The position numbers and the translations under genes are program-made. A stretch of DNA of 64,000 bases, taken from Parashewanella curva (GTDB taxonomy: Bacteria; Pseudomonadota; Gammaproteobacteria; Enterobacterales; Shewanellaceae). The notes under the pieces are model-generated. The model searched no databases. It was not told the origin of the DNA and saw nothing but the letters and a program-made list of their open reading frames with translations. Of this stretch, positions 26,947-36,500 are shown in pieces (position 1 is the stretch's first letter; each line of letters begins with the position of its first letter). Location: positions 1 through 64,000 of the forward strand of contig NZ_ML014763.1 in NCBI RefSeq assembly GCF_003675895.1, written 5' to 3'.

Positions 26947-27543
26947 TTATAGGCCAAATAGAGACTTAGTCTTAGTTTTACGAATTTCTTTTTCGTCAGA
27001 CCATTCTATTAAACCGGTTTCCAGATCCATTAAGCGCATGGTCATTTTGTAGTAAACGTCTTTGGTGCTGCCCGCTTGTTTCACGATACTTGAAAGGTTG
27101 CCATACAGCATGTATTGCGCACCAATTTGACGGCCAAATTTGATAGCAGTTGATGGGTCAACCATACCAGAGTTGTTTTGGTAATCTAACTGTTTACGAA
27201 CGGCATCGACTTTTGTCATATCAATAAAGCGGAACTTGCCTGAACGTAGCAGGCGATTACTGATGGAATCAGTGACTGACTCGGTATCGATATGCTCAGA
27301 AGTTTTGTTTTTAATGCTATCTACAAAAATAATTGGGCGCTGATTATTGGCTGTTAACATTAACACCGGTGGGAAAGTGAGCATGCTATCTACCATTTTA
27401 TCGGTGATAGCTTGTAAGTCAGTTGAACCAAAGTTAGCGTTGACGGTTTCAACTTCTTTCGCATCGCCATATTCGACTTTGGATTGACAGGCTGTGAGTG
27501 CCAGCACTCCAGCTAAAATGAGCACAGATTTAAATTGTTTCAT
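26947..27543 (-). CDS. lpoB: Penicillin-binding protein activator LpoB
   Basis: 198-residue outer-membrane lipoprotein (lipobox LTAC, Cys19) that activates the peptidoglycan synthase PBP1B from outside. The C-terminal domain matches YcfM/LpoB: RPIIFVDSIKNKTSEHIDTE, then FRFIDMTKVDAVRKQL and GAQYMLYGNLSSIVKQ, with conserved DLETGLIEWSDEKEIRK near the end. The linker before it (residues 20-50) is short. Located 41 bases after the COG3014 lipoprotein gene and very likely co-transcribed. Confidence 0.92.
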   Translation of the reverse strand: MKQFKSVLILAGVLALTACQSKVEYGDAKEVETVNANFGSTDLQAITDKMVDSMLTFPPVLMLTANNQRPIIFVDSIKNKTSEHIDTESVTDSISNRLLRSGKFRFIDMTKVDAVRKQLDYQNNSGMVDPSTAIKFGRQIGAQYMLYGNLSSIVKQAGSTKDVYYKMTMRLMDLETGLIEWSDEKEIRKTKTKSLFGL

Positions 27544-27584
27544 GGTCAGTTCCGTAAGTAGTAGTTAAAGTCATTGTAATTCTG

Positions 27585-28955
27585 TTAAATCAATATTGAA
27601 TAAAAACGAACGTAATTTCCAGTTTTTACTACCCATACAAGGGTTTTTCTGCCCGCTTCAATAGTAGTATTTTGTGTTTGGCTCTGTTCGACACTGATCG
27701 GGTAAGTGCCTGCTTGTACATATTTTCGAGCTATTTGAGCTTGATTAGGCAAAGTGAGCCAGCTTCGTCTATCGGCTTGTTCAGTTACGACATTAAATAC
27801 CTGAACGGCAAGAGAGCCTAGATCAAATACATCGTTATTTTGTTGGTGCCTGCCAGTGATATGTCGAGCTAATTCAGCTTTTGCGTACACACGAGCTGCT
27901 TGTCTGGTTAAGATAAATGGCAGATCTTCTCTAAGGGCGTTCATTGCCAATGCATCGATGCTGGTAATTGAAGCTGCACGTAAAGGTTCTGTAGGAAGAC
28001 CTGAAATATTTGCTGAACCTGGATAAGTCGCTGCTTGATAATAAGTGGGTAGGTCAATGGTTTGCCAATTGCCTTTAACGGTAAACGGCACACTAAAGTG
28101 ACCTTTTGGTTGTACAAAACCTTTTTCATAAATAACAATCAACTCACCTTGATTGCTCTTAGGTAGCTTAGGCTCACCAAATTTTCGTCTAAATTCGCTA
28201 TATTGTGGCATCGACAACTGTTTTGCTAAACGCACAAGACTTTGCTCGACAAACGGGTTGTGTGGCCAAATGGCCGCGGCCTTGCGGTAGTCAATAAAGG
28301 CATCATTAGCTCTGCCTAATATTTCATGTAATAACCCAGTGACATAATAACTGTAGGCATTGAGAAAAGAGCTGGTAACGGAACCGGTGCCTTGTCTTAA
28401 CTTTTCTTCTTGATCGGAAACCACACCATTGGCGATACGTTGTACCGACTTTTTGGACGATTCATACTTGTCTTGCTGGATCTGTTGAAGCTCATTAGCG
28501 CGACGAACTTCCACTAACGCGCCTTCAAAGTCATGTTCAAACAGATAGTTAAAGGCTTGGTATTGATGCAGCATGATACGCTCAAATCCAGAGCCTTCGT
28601 AAGGGATCGTGTTGTCGTTGAGAAGTAAACTGCTGGCATTGGCACCAATATCGCTGGCGCTGACGACAGCTTTATTATCGAAAGCTAGATATTTCTCAAT
28701 GGCCTGTTGATAGTATTTTTTACTTTCGGCAAAGTTACCAGATATTTGAGCAACCCGCCCCGCTTCTTGAGCATAAAGAAGCCCGTCGTTGCTGGAAATA
28801 TTACCGGTTAGTTGTGGGAGTTGTGAGTCGGGTTGTGACGAGTTTAAAGCCTGCTTTTGAGTTTGGAGTTGTGATGGATAGCTAACGAATAGACTGCTGG
28901 TCGCACAACCTGAAATTGAAAAACATAATGCTAAGCAGACTAAAACTCGTTTCAT
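27585..28955 (-). CDS. COG3014 family lipoprotein
   Basis: 456 residues: signal peptide, lipobox ISGC (Cys17), a TPR-like helical first half (YAQEAGRVAQISGNFAESKKYYQQAIEKY) and a C-terminal beta-rich part. The family regularly sits upstream of ycfL and lpoB in gammaproteobacteria and is thought to belong to the envelope/peptidoglycan machinery, without a known reaction. Here the ycfL gene that usually stands in the middle is missing: only 41 bases separate this gene from lpoB. Confidence 0.82.
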   Translation of the reverse strand: MKRVLVCLALCFSISGCATSSLFVSYPSQLQTQKQALNSSQPDSQLPQLTGNISSNDGLLYAQEAGRVAQISGNFAESKKYYQQAIEKYLAFDNKAVVSASDIGANASSLLLNDNTIPYEGSGFERIMLHQYQAFNYLFEHDFEGALVEVRRANELQQIQQDKYESSKKSVQRIANGVVSDQEEKLRQGTGSVTSSFLNAYSYYVTGLLHEILGRANDAFIDYRKAAAIWPHNPFVEQSLVRLAKQLSMPQYSEFRRKFGEPKLPKSNQGELIVIYEKGFVQPKGHFSVPFTVKGNWQTIDLPTYYQAATYPGSANISGLPTEPLRAASITSIDALAMNALREDLPFILTRQAARVYAKAELARHITGRHQQNNDVFDLGSLAVQVFNVVTEQADRRSWLTLPNQAQIARKYVQAGTYPISVEQSQTQNTTIEAGRKTLVWVVKTGNYVRFYSILI

Positions 28956-29052
28956 GCCTTATCCTAAAAAAGTGCTGAATACACCGCTATTGGTTCATAT
29001 TTTATTCTTAATAGACTGTTAGCATAGTAATTAATTCCAGCGGCTTGCAAAT

Positions 29053-29265
29053 TTAGTAGTGAGGCGGTGGCGTTTCTTCCGACTGACTTGCGATATTGCT
29101 AGGCTCCATCGACAGTAATTTTTGTACTACCAGCTCTAGCTGATGATGCTGCTGGGCAATAATATCGTTGAGCTTTATAACTTCTTGGTTTAATTCTTCA
29201 ATGGTCAGTTCTTGAAAACTCAGTTTGGCTTCAAGATCATCGACTTGTTGTTGGAGAGTTTGCAT
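29053..29265 (-). CDS. slyX: SlyX family protein
   Basis: 70-residue coiled-coil protein with heptads through [23 protein letters not shown] and the conserved PPPHY C-terminus of SlyX. Function unknown in any species. The start is set at MQTLQQQ to match the family length (about 72). The open frame continues 21 residues upstream, but that stretch does not look like SlyX. As in many relatives it is next to the FKBP isomerase gene, divergently oriented. Confidence 0.88.
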   Translation of the reverse strand: MQTLQQQVDDLEAKLSFQELTIEELNQEVIKLNDIIAQQHHQLELVVQKLLSMEPSNIASQSEETPPPHY

Positions 29266-29408
29266 AAAAAAATCAGAGTGAGTAAATAAGCTATTGTACC
29301 TACTCGTTAAGATTGATCCTAGAGGCATAAAGGCAGACTTGAGATGATTGTAGGCTATATTGCCCTGAATTGTGGCTGAACTTATTCTTGTGGATTATCT
29401 CTAAAGGG

Positions 29409-29437
29409 TTGACACTGGTGGCTAGTGCCGTTAAAAC
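29409..29437 (+). promoter_or_regulatory. Candidate promoter of fkpA
   Basis: A consensus -35 (TTGACA, 29409-29414) stands 17 bases from TAAAAC (29432-29437), a weaker -10. It gives a leader of about 135 bases before fkpA. The 300 bases between slyX and fkpA hold no other recognisable gene. Confidence 0.45.
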
Positions 29438-29579
29438 AGTGACTTAGTGTATTCTACAATCATTAATTATATTTCGTTTTTTGGTGTGAGTTTATGAATT
29501 TCTTTATGAGGTTGAATTAACTTTATAAAGTAATTCATAGAGTTAGCTAAAACGATTTTTATGCTGAGGAAGCGTTTAA

Positions 29580-30368
29580 ATGAAGTCTGTATATAAAATT
29601 TCTTTAGTGGCATTGGCCGTATTAGGTCTGTCAGCTTGTAACCAAGAGCAAAAAACCACCAAAGACACTGCGGGTACTGAACTGACAACACAAGCACAAA
29701 AAGAATCGTACAGTGTGGGCGCTTCTATTGGTAAATACATGGCTAACCATATCAAAGAACAAGAAGAGCTGGGTTTACCTGTAGACCGCACGCTTATTGT
29801 TGAAGGGTTTGCCAATGGTTTGAACGATAAGTCGAAACTGACAGAAGAAGAAATGCAAACGTTATTACAAGGTCTGGATAAGCGTTTAGCAGAGAAGCGT
29901 AAAGCACATGCTGATGAAATGGCGAAAAAGAACCTGGAAGCAGGTAAAAAATATTTAGAAGATTTTGCGAAAAAGCCAGGTGTAGTAACCACTAAATCAG
30001 GTCTTGAATACCAAATATTAGAAGAGGGCAAAGGGCCTAAGCCTAAAGCAACGGATACGGTTGAAGTTCACTACAAAGGTACTTTGATTGATGGTACTGA
30101 GTTCGACAGTTCTTACAAGCGTAACCAGACGGTTAAATTCCAACTGAACCGTGTTATTCCTGGTTGGACTGAAGGTGTTCAATTAATGCCTGTTGGCTCG
30201 AAGTTCCGTTTCGTTATTCCTTCAAACTTGGCATATGGCGATCGTGACATGGGAACAATCCCAGCAAACTCAACGTTAATTTTTGATGTTGTGCTGAAGT
30301 CTATCGTTAAAGAAGATGCAGCAAAAGCAGAGAAAAAAGCTGACTCTCACGCAGGTCACAGCCACTAA
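29580..30368 (+). CDS. fkpA: FKBP-type peptidyl-prolyl cis-trans isomerase FkpA
   Basis: 262-residue periplasmic chaperone and proline isomerase. It has a signal peptide with lipobox LSAC (Cys20), so it is probably membrane-anchored, unlike soluble E. coli FkpA. Residues about 36-125 are the helical FKBP_N dimerisation domain, and residues about 145-240 the FKBP domain (VEVHYKGTLIDGTEFDSSY, VIPGWTEGVQLMPVGSKFR, IPANSTLIFDVVL). A short histidine-rich tail (SHAGHSH) may bind metal. Followed by a strong terminator. Confidence 0.93.
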   Translation: MKSVYKISLVALAVLGLSACNQEQKTTKDTAGTELTTQAQKESYSVGASIGKYMANHIKEQEELGLPVDRTLIVEGFANGLNDKSKLTEEEMQTLLQGLDKRLAEKRKAHADEMAKKNLEAGKKYLEDFAKKPGVVTTKSGLEYQILEEGKGPKPKATDTVEVHYKGTLIDGTEFDSSYKRNQTVKFQLNRVIPGWTEGVQLMPVGSKFRFVIPSNLAYGDRDMGTIPANSTLIFDVVLKSIVKEDAAKAEKKADSHAGHSH

Positions 30369-30387
30369 TTTGGCAAAATCTTGACTG

Positions 30388-30412
30388 AAAAGGCGCCGAT
30401 GGCGCCTTTTTT
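30388..30412 (+). terminator. Terminator of fkpA
   Basis: AAAAGGCGCC at 30388-30397, a three-base loop GAT, then GGCGCC at 30401-30406 and six T. It is a textbook rho-independent terminator, 19 bases after the stop. Confidence 0.93.
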
Positions 30413-30470
30413 GTATCAGTCGTATATAACTCATGGTATAACAGCCAAAATGAGTATATAGGTAGTATCA

Positions 30471-30839
30471 ATGGATTTCGAATTTCGTCACAGCACTTTT
30501 GATGACAGTATCCACGCTTTTTTTTCAATGGAGCATCATGCTCTCGGTCGTTGGTTCACCGAAGAGCTTTCACAACAACCCGATACCATTTCAAAAATAG
30601 AGCTAGTTATCGAAGAGTTACAGTCAGGGAAACGCCATGAGTGGAAGTTGATTGGGCGTACACTTTCACTCGAGCTCCATAGAGATCAAGCACTCATTGT
30701 TGATAATAGTTTGGGTATTGACTGTGAAGAAGACCTGCAAGAAGACATGAATTTGTACGACTCAGAGTTAACGGCTACTTGTGGATTAGAAGATTTTGAA
30801 CAAGCGTTAATGAGCTTTAAATCCTTTGTAAAAAATTGA
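30471..30839 (+). CDS. yacL: UPF0231/YacL family protein
   Basis: 122-residue acidic cytosolic protein colinear with E. coli YacL (120): MDFEFR start, HHALGRWFTEEL, ending CGLEDFEQALMSFKSFVKN. Function unknown. Its last codon and stop overlap a perfect FNR box that serves the next gene. Confidence 0.88.
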   Translation: MDFEFRHSTFDDSIHAFFSMEHHALGRWFTEELSQQPDTISKIELVIEELQSGKRHEWKLIGRTLSLELHRDQALIVDNSLGIDCEEDLQEDMNLYDSELTATCGLEDFEQALMSFKSFVKN

Positions 30840-30849
30840 TGTAGATCAA
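30836..30849. promoter_or_regulatory. Perfect FNR-type box (EtrA/FNR)
   Basis: TTGATGTAGATCAA matches the FNR consensus TTGAT-N4-ATCAA in all ten fixed bases. It overlaps the yacL stop codon and lies about 120 bases before the 42-residue membrane-protein gene, far enough upstream to act as a distal activator site or with the second box. Confidence 0.7.
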
Positions 30850-30895
30850 GTTGATGTTCGGTTTTAATCGAAGATAAATTGTTCACAAAACTTGT

Positions 30896-30909
30896 TTGAT
30901 CCTGATCAT
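30896..30909. promoter_or_regulatory. Second FNR-type box, 9 of 10 bases
   Basis: TTGATCCTGATCAT differs from the consensus only at the last base. Its centre is exactly 60 bases after that of the first box and about 68 bases before the start codon. If transcription starts about 41 bases downstream (near 30944), this is the usual class II activator position; the start site is not known. Confidence 0.68.
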
Positions 30910-30970
30910 TAATTACACCGAATAACTGTACTAACCTGTAGCTGTATTTAAATGAAAGAGGATTTCTACT

Positions 30971-31099
30971 ATGGCATTCTGGTTAGATTTGATGTTTGGC
31001 AACTGGATTGGTTTATTATCCATGATTGTGATTTTTTCAACGCTAGGCATTGTTTCTTATATGCTATGGATGTTTGTAGTTAAGTCACGCGCAGAATAA
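30971..31099 (+). CDS. 42-residue single-pass membrane protein (DUF3149-like)
   Basis: The encoded protein has an aromatic N-terminus (MAFWLDLMFGNWIGLLSM), one hydrophobic helix (about residues 13-36) and a short positive tail (KSRAE). It resembles DUF3149, a family of tiny membrane proteins, by pattern only. AGAGGA lies about 9 bases before the ATG, and a perfect terminator follows. Two FNR boxes upstream imply oxygen-controlled expression, so it could be a small subunit or stabiliser of a respiratory complex such as a cbb3-type oxidase; that is inference. Confidence 0.82.
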   Translation: MAFWLDLMFGNWIGLLSMIVIFSTLGIVSYMLWMFVVKSRAE

Positions 31100-31137
31100 C
31101 TCTTTCATACAAACTTGCCTTGTTCTTATTGTAGACA

Positions 31138-31184
31138 CCGATATTACAGCTTCCCCCCCCTCTCCGGCTGTAATATCGGATTTT
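31138..31184. terminator. Strong terminator after the small membrane-protein gene
   Basis: CCGATATTACAGC (31138-31150) and GCTGTAATATCGG (31167-31179) form a perfect 13-bp stem; an A and five T follow. The 16-base loop holds a run of eight C (31153-31160). The convergent gene ends at 31194. Confidence 0.92.
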
Positions 31185-31193
31185 TATTTGTGT

Positions 31194-31805
31194 TTACGCC
31201 ACTTGTTTTCTCGTTGAACTCAAATTGTTGATAAAAGCTGGACGTGACTTAATGAGTCGCTGTAGCTCCAACTCATTTGGTGTGCCTTCAGGTAACCTTA
31301 GTATTTTTCGATTCAGTTTACGGCGTGCTTGCAAGGTGATTTTATAGTCTGCCGTTGCGGATTGGATCGCAAAATGCTGCTCATTACCGATACACTCAAT
31401 AATATGCGCTTTTGTTAGGCTTTGAACTGCCAAATTGTCCATTGGGAGTGAGAGGATCGGGCTGCTCTGTAAAAAGAATTCCCGAAGTAGAGCGCGCTCA
31501 TAAGCGTCAAAAAAGTTGATCTTTTCATCAATCACAGCGTTGATACGTTTTTCGCTGTAATGCTCAATACCGGCATCGAGCAGATGATCACACAGTTTAG
31601 CTAAGAAGTACGCCGCTGAAATTAATAAGCTCAATCCAATGAAATGTTGCTGACTTTGTTGAAGTCCCGATAAGCCTAATTGATTAATGATAGAAGCTGG
31701 TAGGAACAACAAGCTGCTGCTTAGGAGCAGTGTCCAGAGCATTAGCGTATATAGCCACCTTGTTTGAGTGAGGTATTTCTTAATGTAATGAGAAAATTTG
31801 GCCAT
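31194..31805 (-). CDS. Two-helix membrane protein, possibly SieB-like
   Basis: 203 residues. Two hydrophobic segments (about 17-37 and 53-70) are followed by a cytosolic alpha/beta part (residues 75-203) with an ALLREFFLQSSPILSLPMDN segment. The arrangement resembles superinfection-exclusion SieB-like proteins, but those relatives are widespread in chromosomes without phages, and no prophage gene is nearby. Function is therefore open. It stands alone, 74 bases upstream of tcdA on the same strand in map order and transcribed after it. Confidence 0.6.
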   Translation of the reverse strand: MAKFSHYIKKYLTQTRWLYTLMLWTLLLSSSLLFLPASIINQLGLSGLQQSQQHFIGLSLLISAAYFLAKLCDHLLDAGIEHYSEKRINAVIDEKINFFDAYERALLREFFLQSSPILSLPMDNLAVQSLTKAHIIECIGNEQHFAIQSATADYKITLQARRKLNRKILRLPEGTPNELELQRLIKSRPAFINNLSSTRKQVA

Positions 31806-31879
31806 GAGATTTTACCGTCATAAATTTGAACCCGCTCATCTGGTTAGCAGATTCTATGCCAGTTAAATCTTATTATTAA

Positions 31880-32695
31880 CTATTTTGTAGCCAATTTTTT
31901 TAATACTCGGCTGGCGGCAACAAAACCAAACGTACCTGTTACGCTTGTGGCTGAACCGAAGCCTGAAGCGCAATCCATTCTCATATTGCCATCGGTTTCA
32001 GATTTGGTTTGGCAGACAGTGCCATCAGATTTTGGATAAACCAGTTGCTCTGTAGAATACACTGCATCAATACCAAAGCGGCGAGATAAATTTTTAGAAA
32101 AATTATATTCTCTGCGTAAAAAATTTCGCACTTTTGCCAGCAGTGGATCTTGTTGTGTCTTAGCCAAATCACACAACTGAACTTGAGTTGGGTCGATTTG
32201 TCCGCCAGCGCCACCCACTGTGACAATCGGTAGTTTATTACGCTTACACCACGCAATTACTGCGGCTTTAGCTTTTACGGCATCAATGCAATCGACTACA
32301 TAATCGAGGCTGCCGCCTTGCTTTTTACTTTGCAAGTACTCAGCAAGGTTATCGGGCATGATGAAATCTTCAATTTCATTGACTTGGCATTCTGGATTAA
32401 TTTGTTTAATTCGCTCAGCCATCACTGCTACTTTAGATTGCCCAATGGTAGATGTTAACGCGTGAGTTTGGCGGTTACTGTTGGTAACACAAATATCATC
32501 TAAATCCATTAAAGAAATTTGGCCAATGCCTGAGCGGGCAAGAGATTCTGCCACCCAAGTTCCCACCCCGCCGATACCGATAACCATAACATGAGCTTGG
32601 GAAAATTTGGCTAACGCTGCTTGACCGTATAATCGGCCAATACCAGAAAATCGTTGTAGGTAAGAGTCTGAAAATGAAGGTTGAGAAGCTGACAT
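31880..32695 (-). CDS. tcdA: tRNA threonylcarbamoyladenosine dehydratase TcdA
   Basis: 271-residue E1-like enzyme that uses ATP to cyclise t6A37 of tRNA to ct6A. The nucleotide-binding motif is VMVIGIGGVGTWVAESLARSG (residues about 34-54), with SLMDLDDICVTNSNRQ and VVDCIDAVKAKAAVIAWCKR typical of the ThiF/MoeB fold. Family length fits (268 in E. coli). No CsdE or CsdA partner lies nearby. Confidence 0.93.
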   Translation of the reverse strand: MSASQPSFSDSYLQRFSGIGRLYGQAALAKFSQAHVMVIGIGGVGTWVAESLARSGIGQISLMDLDDICVTNSNRQTHALTSTIGQSKVAVMAERIKQINPECQVNEIEDFIMPDNLAEYLQSKKQGGSLDYVVDCIDAVKAKAAVIAWCKRNKLPIVTVGGAGGQIDPTQVQLCDLAKTQQDPLLAKVRNFLRREYNFSKNLSRRFGIDAVYSTEQLVYPKSDGTVCQTKSETDGNMRMDCASGFGSATSVTGTFGFVAASRVLKKLATK

Positions 32696-32834
32696 AGTGT
32701 TAAAAAAAACTGATAGATTTGAGATTATAACAAATTCTTTATTTTTTTCTTTTGAAAATTGAAATGATAGTTATTTTTTGAGAAGCACCGTTACAAACTT
32801 AGGAATAAAAAAGCTACAGTAAGGTTTTAAAATA

Positions 32835-33431
32835 TCAACTATTCTCATCAAGGTAAAATGGTTCGTCCTCTGATAATGAGCCACTGTCAGATAACTCTCT
32901 ATTATCCTTTGGAAGAAAGGGCAGAAATGTTTCTACAGCCATGTCTATTATTTCAAAGCCATCATTTAAGCTTGATTCAGTTGATTTAGGCTCTTCGTAT
33001 GTCTGGTTTTTGGAATGAACTTCCCTATTTTTTTCGACTGTTGAAGGCATAGTTTTTGCTGGAGATGAAGTTCTTTGATTTTTCAACACTTCTTCCTGTC
33101 GACTTTGGTAGCAGGGGCGATTGCTATCATAGCTCACGACTCTATATTTTCTGATACCCTCTTGAACATGCATACGGCCTAGTTCTACCTGCAAATTTAT
33201 TAAGACTGGATCTGGTTTATTCCCCCAAAAAGAGGTTTTTTTTTCAACTAATGGTTTTGCAAAAAAGTGCTGACTGTTTTGTTCGCAATCAAGTAGGTAT
33301 TCCACCTTATTGATTTCTAATATAAAGCAAGAGTTGGTTGATGTTTTCCCTTCTATTACATTAGCCTCATAAGCGGCTTGAAATAACTTTCCTGCAATAT
33401 CTGAAGTCATTATAGCTTTGGCTTCTGCCAT
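32835..33431 (-). CDS. Hypothetical protein
   Basis: 198-residue soluble protein without signal peptide or membrane segment. Residues 1-110 appear folded (ILEINKVEYLLDCEQNSQHFF, then VLINLQVELGRMHVQEGIRKYRVV). Residues 115-160 are Ser/Thr/Lys-rich and probably disordered, and the C-terminal tail is very acidic (ELSDSGSLSEDEPFYLDENS). No family recognised. Upstream bases are AT-rich, and the gene may be lineage-specific. Confidence 0.6.
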   Translation of the reverse strand: MAEAKAIMTSDIAGKLFQAAYEANVIEGKTSTNSCFILEINKVEYLLDCEQNSQHFFAKPLVEKKTSFWGNKPDPVLINLQVELGRMHVQEGIRKYRVVSYDSNRPCYQSRQEEVLKNQRTSSPAKTMPSTVEKNREVHSKNQTYEEPKSTESSLNDGFEIIDMAVETFLPFLPKDNRELSDSGSLSEDEPFYLDENS

Positions 33432-33523
33432 TATGTTACTCGTTGATTTTATATCGGTTATCTAAGTTTGGTACGGTATAAAACGTGAGTCAAAGAATGT
33501 TAACGATGTTTAATCACAATAAT

Positions 33524-33548
33524 AAAAAAGCTGGCGCAAGGCCAGCTT
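33524..33548 (-). terminator. Terminator of putA
   Basis: On the minus strand AAGCTGGC and GCCAGCTT (33541-33548 and 33528-33535) form an 8-bp stem with a five-base loop, followed by a T-run (A's at 33524-33529 on the plus strand). It lies 32 bases after the putA stop. Confidence 0.85.
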
Positions 33549-33579
33549 AGTAACGGTTAGCCATTAGGTTTAAGATGGT

Positions 33580-36500
33580 CTAATCTTCGCTATCACCTAA
33601 AGAAAGTAGTGTTGCATTACCACCAATCGCAGTAATGTTGTTAGTTCGAGTTTTCTCAGTTACAAAACGCGTTAAGTAGTGAGGACCTCCGGCTTTAGGA
33701 CCTGTACCAGATAACCCTTGGCCACCAAATGGCTGCACACCAACAACGGCACCAATTTGGTTACGGTTAATGTAGACGTTCCCCACATCAACTTTACTCG
33801 CAATATCTAAGGCATGACCTTCGTTACGGCTGTGTATACCTAGAGTTAACCCAAAGCCTGTTGAGTTAATGTCAGCAATCACTTTATCCAGCTCATTACT
33901 CTTATAACGGATAACGTGTAAAATTGGACCAAAGTGTTCTTTTTCTAGCACTTTAATTGAATCAATTTCTACTGCTGTAGGTGCCACAAAGTGGCCATGT
34001 TCAGTGCCTTCTGGCAAATCGATTTGCTTGATCAAACGACCTACTTGCTTGATGTGATCAATATGAGCGTTCAAATTGTTTTTAGCCGTCGCATCAATCA
34101 CTGGGCCGACATCGGTTTTCACCAAACCAGGGTGACCGATTGATAACTCGTCCATTGCACCTTGCATTACATCTAATACGCGATCAGCAATGTCATCTTG
34201 AATATAAAGTACACGTAGCGCTGAACAACGTTGACCCGCTGAGGTGAATGAAGATGAAACCACGTCATTTACCACTTGTTCAGGTTGTGAGGTTGAATCA
34301 ACCACCATGGCGTTTTGACCACCGGTTTCTGCAATAAGTGGAATAATGGCACCATTACGCTCAGCTAGAGTCATGTTAATGCGTTTTGCAGTGACTGTTG
34401 AACCAGTAAAGCACACCCCGCCAATACGCTCATCAGCCGTTAAGGTTGCCCCTACAGTTGCCCCTGTACCCGGTAGGAATTGCAGTACATTGGTTGGTAT
34501 ACCTGCTTCATGAGCAAGTTGAACGGCACGATAACCCACAAGGCAGGTTTGCTCGGCAGGTTTGGCAATAACCGTGTTACCCGCAGCAAGAGCCGCAGTG
34601 ACTTGGCCTAAGAAAATCGCAAGTGGGAAGTTCCATGGGCTGATACAGACAAATACGCCACGGCCTTGAAGGAATAGCTCATTAAGCTCACCAGTCGGTC
34701 CAGGCATAAGCTCAGGTTGAGCCATCATCTTTTTAGCTTGAACAGCGTAGTAACGACAGAAATCTACTGCTTCACGGACTTCATCAATGCCATCTTGTAA
34801 GCTCTTACCCGCTTCCCGGGTACATAGTGCAATTAATTCTTCACGGTTTTCTTCAAGTAAGTCAGCTAGTTTTTGAAGTGCTGTCGCACGTACTTCAACT
34901 GGAGTGCGGCACCAATCATTAAAGGCTGAAGTTGCTGAAGATAGTGCTTGCTCGATAACAGGTGTAGTGGCGTGGGTAACTTTACCTACTACTTGGCGAG
35001 TATCGAATGGGCTTAGTACTTCAATACCATTATTGGTGATGGTTTCGCCATCAACTAATGGACCTGCTGTCCATTGAGTTTCTTTGTAAGTATCTAGGGC
35101 TTTGAAAAATGGCTCAGATTCAGAGGTAATGTTCATGTTGACTCCCATTGAGTTTTTGCGCTCTTCACCAAAAATATCAATTGGAAGAACAATCTTGTTG
35201 TTAGCTAGGGTCTTAAATTTCTTCAAGGTCACTAAAGGGTGTACCACAAGTGATTCGATAGGGGTTTTAGGATCAACCAACTTATGTACAAAAGACGTGT
35301 TTGCCCCATTTTCAAGTAGGCGGCGTACAAGATAAGGTAGAAGGTCTTTGTGAGCGCCAATTGGCGCGTAAATACGAACCGTTTTAACGCCAGCTTCCGC
35401 CAGAAGTGTGTCGTATAACTCTTCGCCCATGCCATGTAAGCGTTGGAATTCGTACTGACGATCACCCGCCATATCGGTCACGCTGGCAACGGTTTGTGCG
35501 TTATGGGTAGCAAACTGTGGGTAAATGGCGTCACGAGTAGCTTCGGATAACAGGTAACGCGCGCAAGCAAGATAGGCAACATCGGTTCCAGCTTTACGCG
35601 TGTATAGTGGATAACCATGCTCACCGTTTTCTTGTGCCCATTTTAGTTCACTATCCCAGTATGCACCTTTTACTAGACGCAGTGGAATTTCATCTCCTTG
35701 GTCTTTAGCCAAGCGAGTTAACCACATCAATACTGGCAGCGCTCGTTTAGAATAAGCTTGAACCACAATGCCCAGTAATCCCCAGCCTTGAGCGGCTTCA
35801 GATTGATACAGCTTTTGGAATAGTTTCAAAGAAAGTTCAAGGCGATCCGCTTCTTCAGCATCAATCGAAATACCAACATTAACACTACGGGCTAGGGTAA
35901 TCAGCTCGATTACGCGATCGTAAAGCTCAGTTAAAGTACGATCTGTATTGGCCACTTCATAACGTGGGTGCAGAGCCGTAAGCTTGATGGAAACCGTTGG
36001 GCGTGGCGCTTCTGATTCGTTATAGCTCTGAGCTCCTAAGGCACGAATAGCATCGGCGTAGTCTTTGAAATATTTTTTTGCGTCTTTTTGCGTTAACGCC
36101 GCTTCACCAAGCATGTCATAACTGTGGGTGTAACCCAGCTTACGCTTATCGACACTGTTTTTTAGACCTTCTTCAATGGTGCGACCAAGAACAAACTGCT
36201 TACCCATGATTTTCATTGCTGCTAGCATGGCTTGGCGGATCACAGGTTCGCCCATTTTGTTTACTAGTTTGCCGAGTAAACTGCTTGGCTTGCCGTCAAT
36301 GCTTTTATCGAGTTTTACGATTTTGCCCGTTAGCATTAAACCCCAAGTTGAAGCGTTAACCAGCATAGAGTCACTTTGACTCATGTGTTTATCCCACTTA
36401 GCGCCGGACAACTTATCTTCAATTAAGGCATCAGCGGTAGCGGCATCAGGAATGCGTAGCAGAGCCTCCGCTAGACACATTAAAATAATGCCTTCTTGAG

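Noticed and set aside
29576-30031. A 151-codon minus-strand open frame opposite fkpA
   Set aside because: It is an antisense shadow of fkpA, whose product is a clear FKBP protein. The Ser/Cys-rich translation resembles no protein.
31153-31160. Run of eight C as a possible phase-variable tract
   Set aside because: It lies in the loop of a terminator outside any gene or promoter, so slippage would have no clear effect.
31194-31805. SieB-like protein as evidence for a prophage
   Set aside because: No integrase, phage structural gene or attachment site was found; neighbours are chromosomal housekeeping genes. Treated as an ordinary membrane protein.
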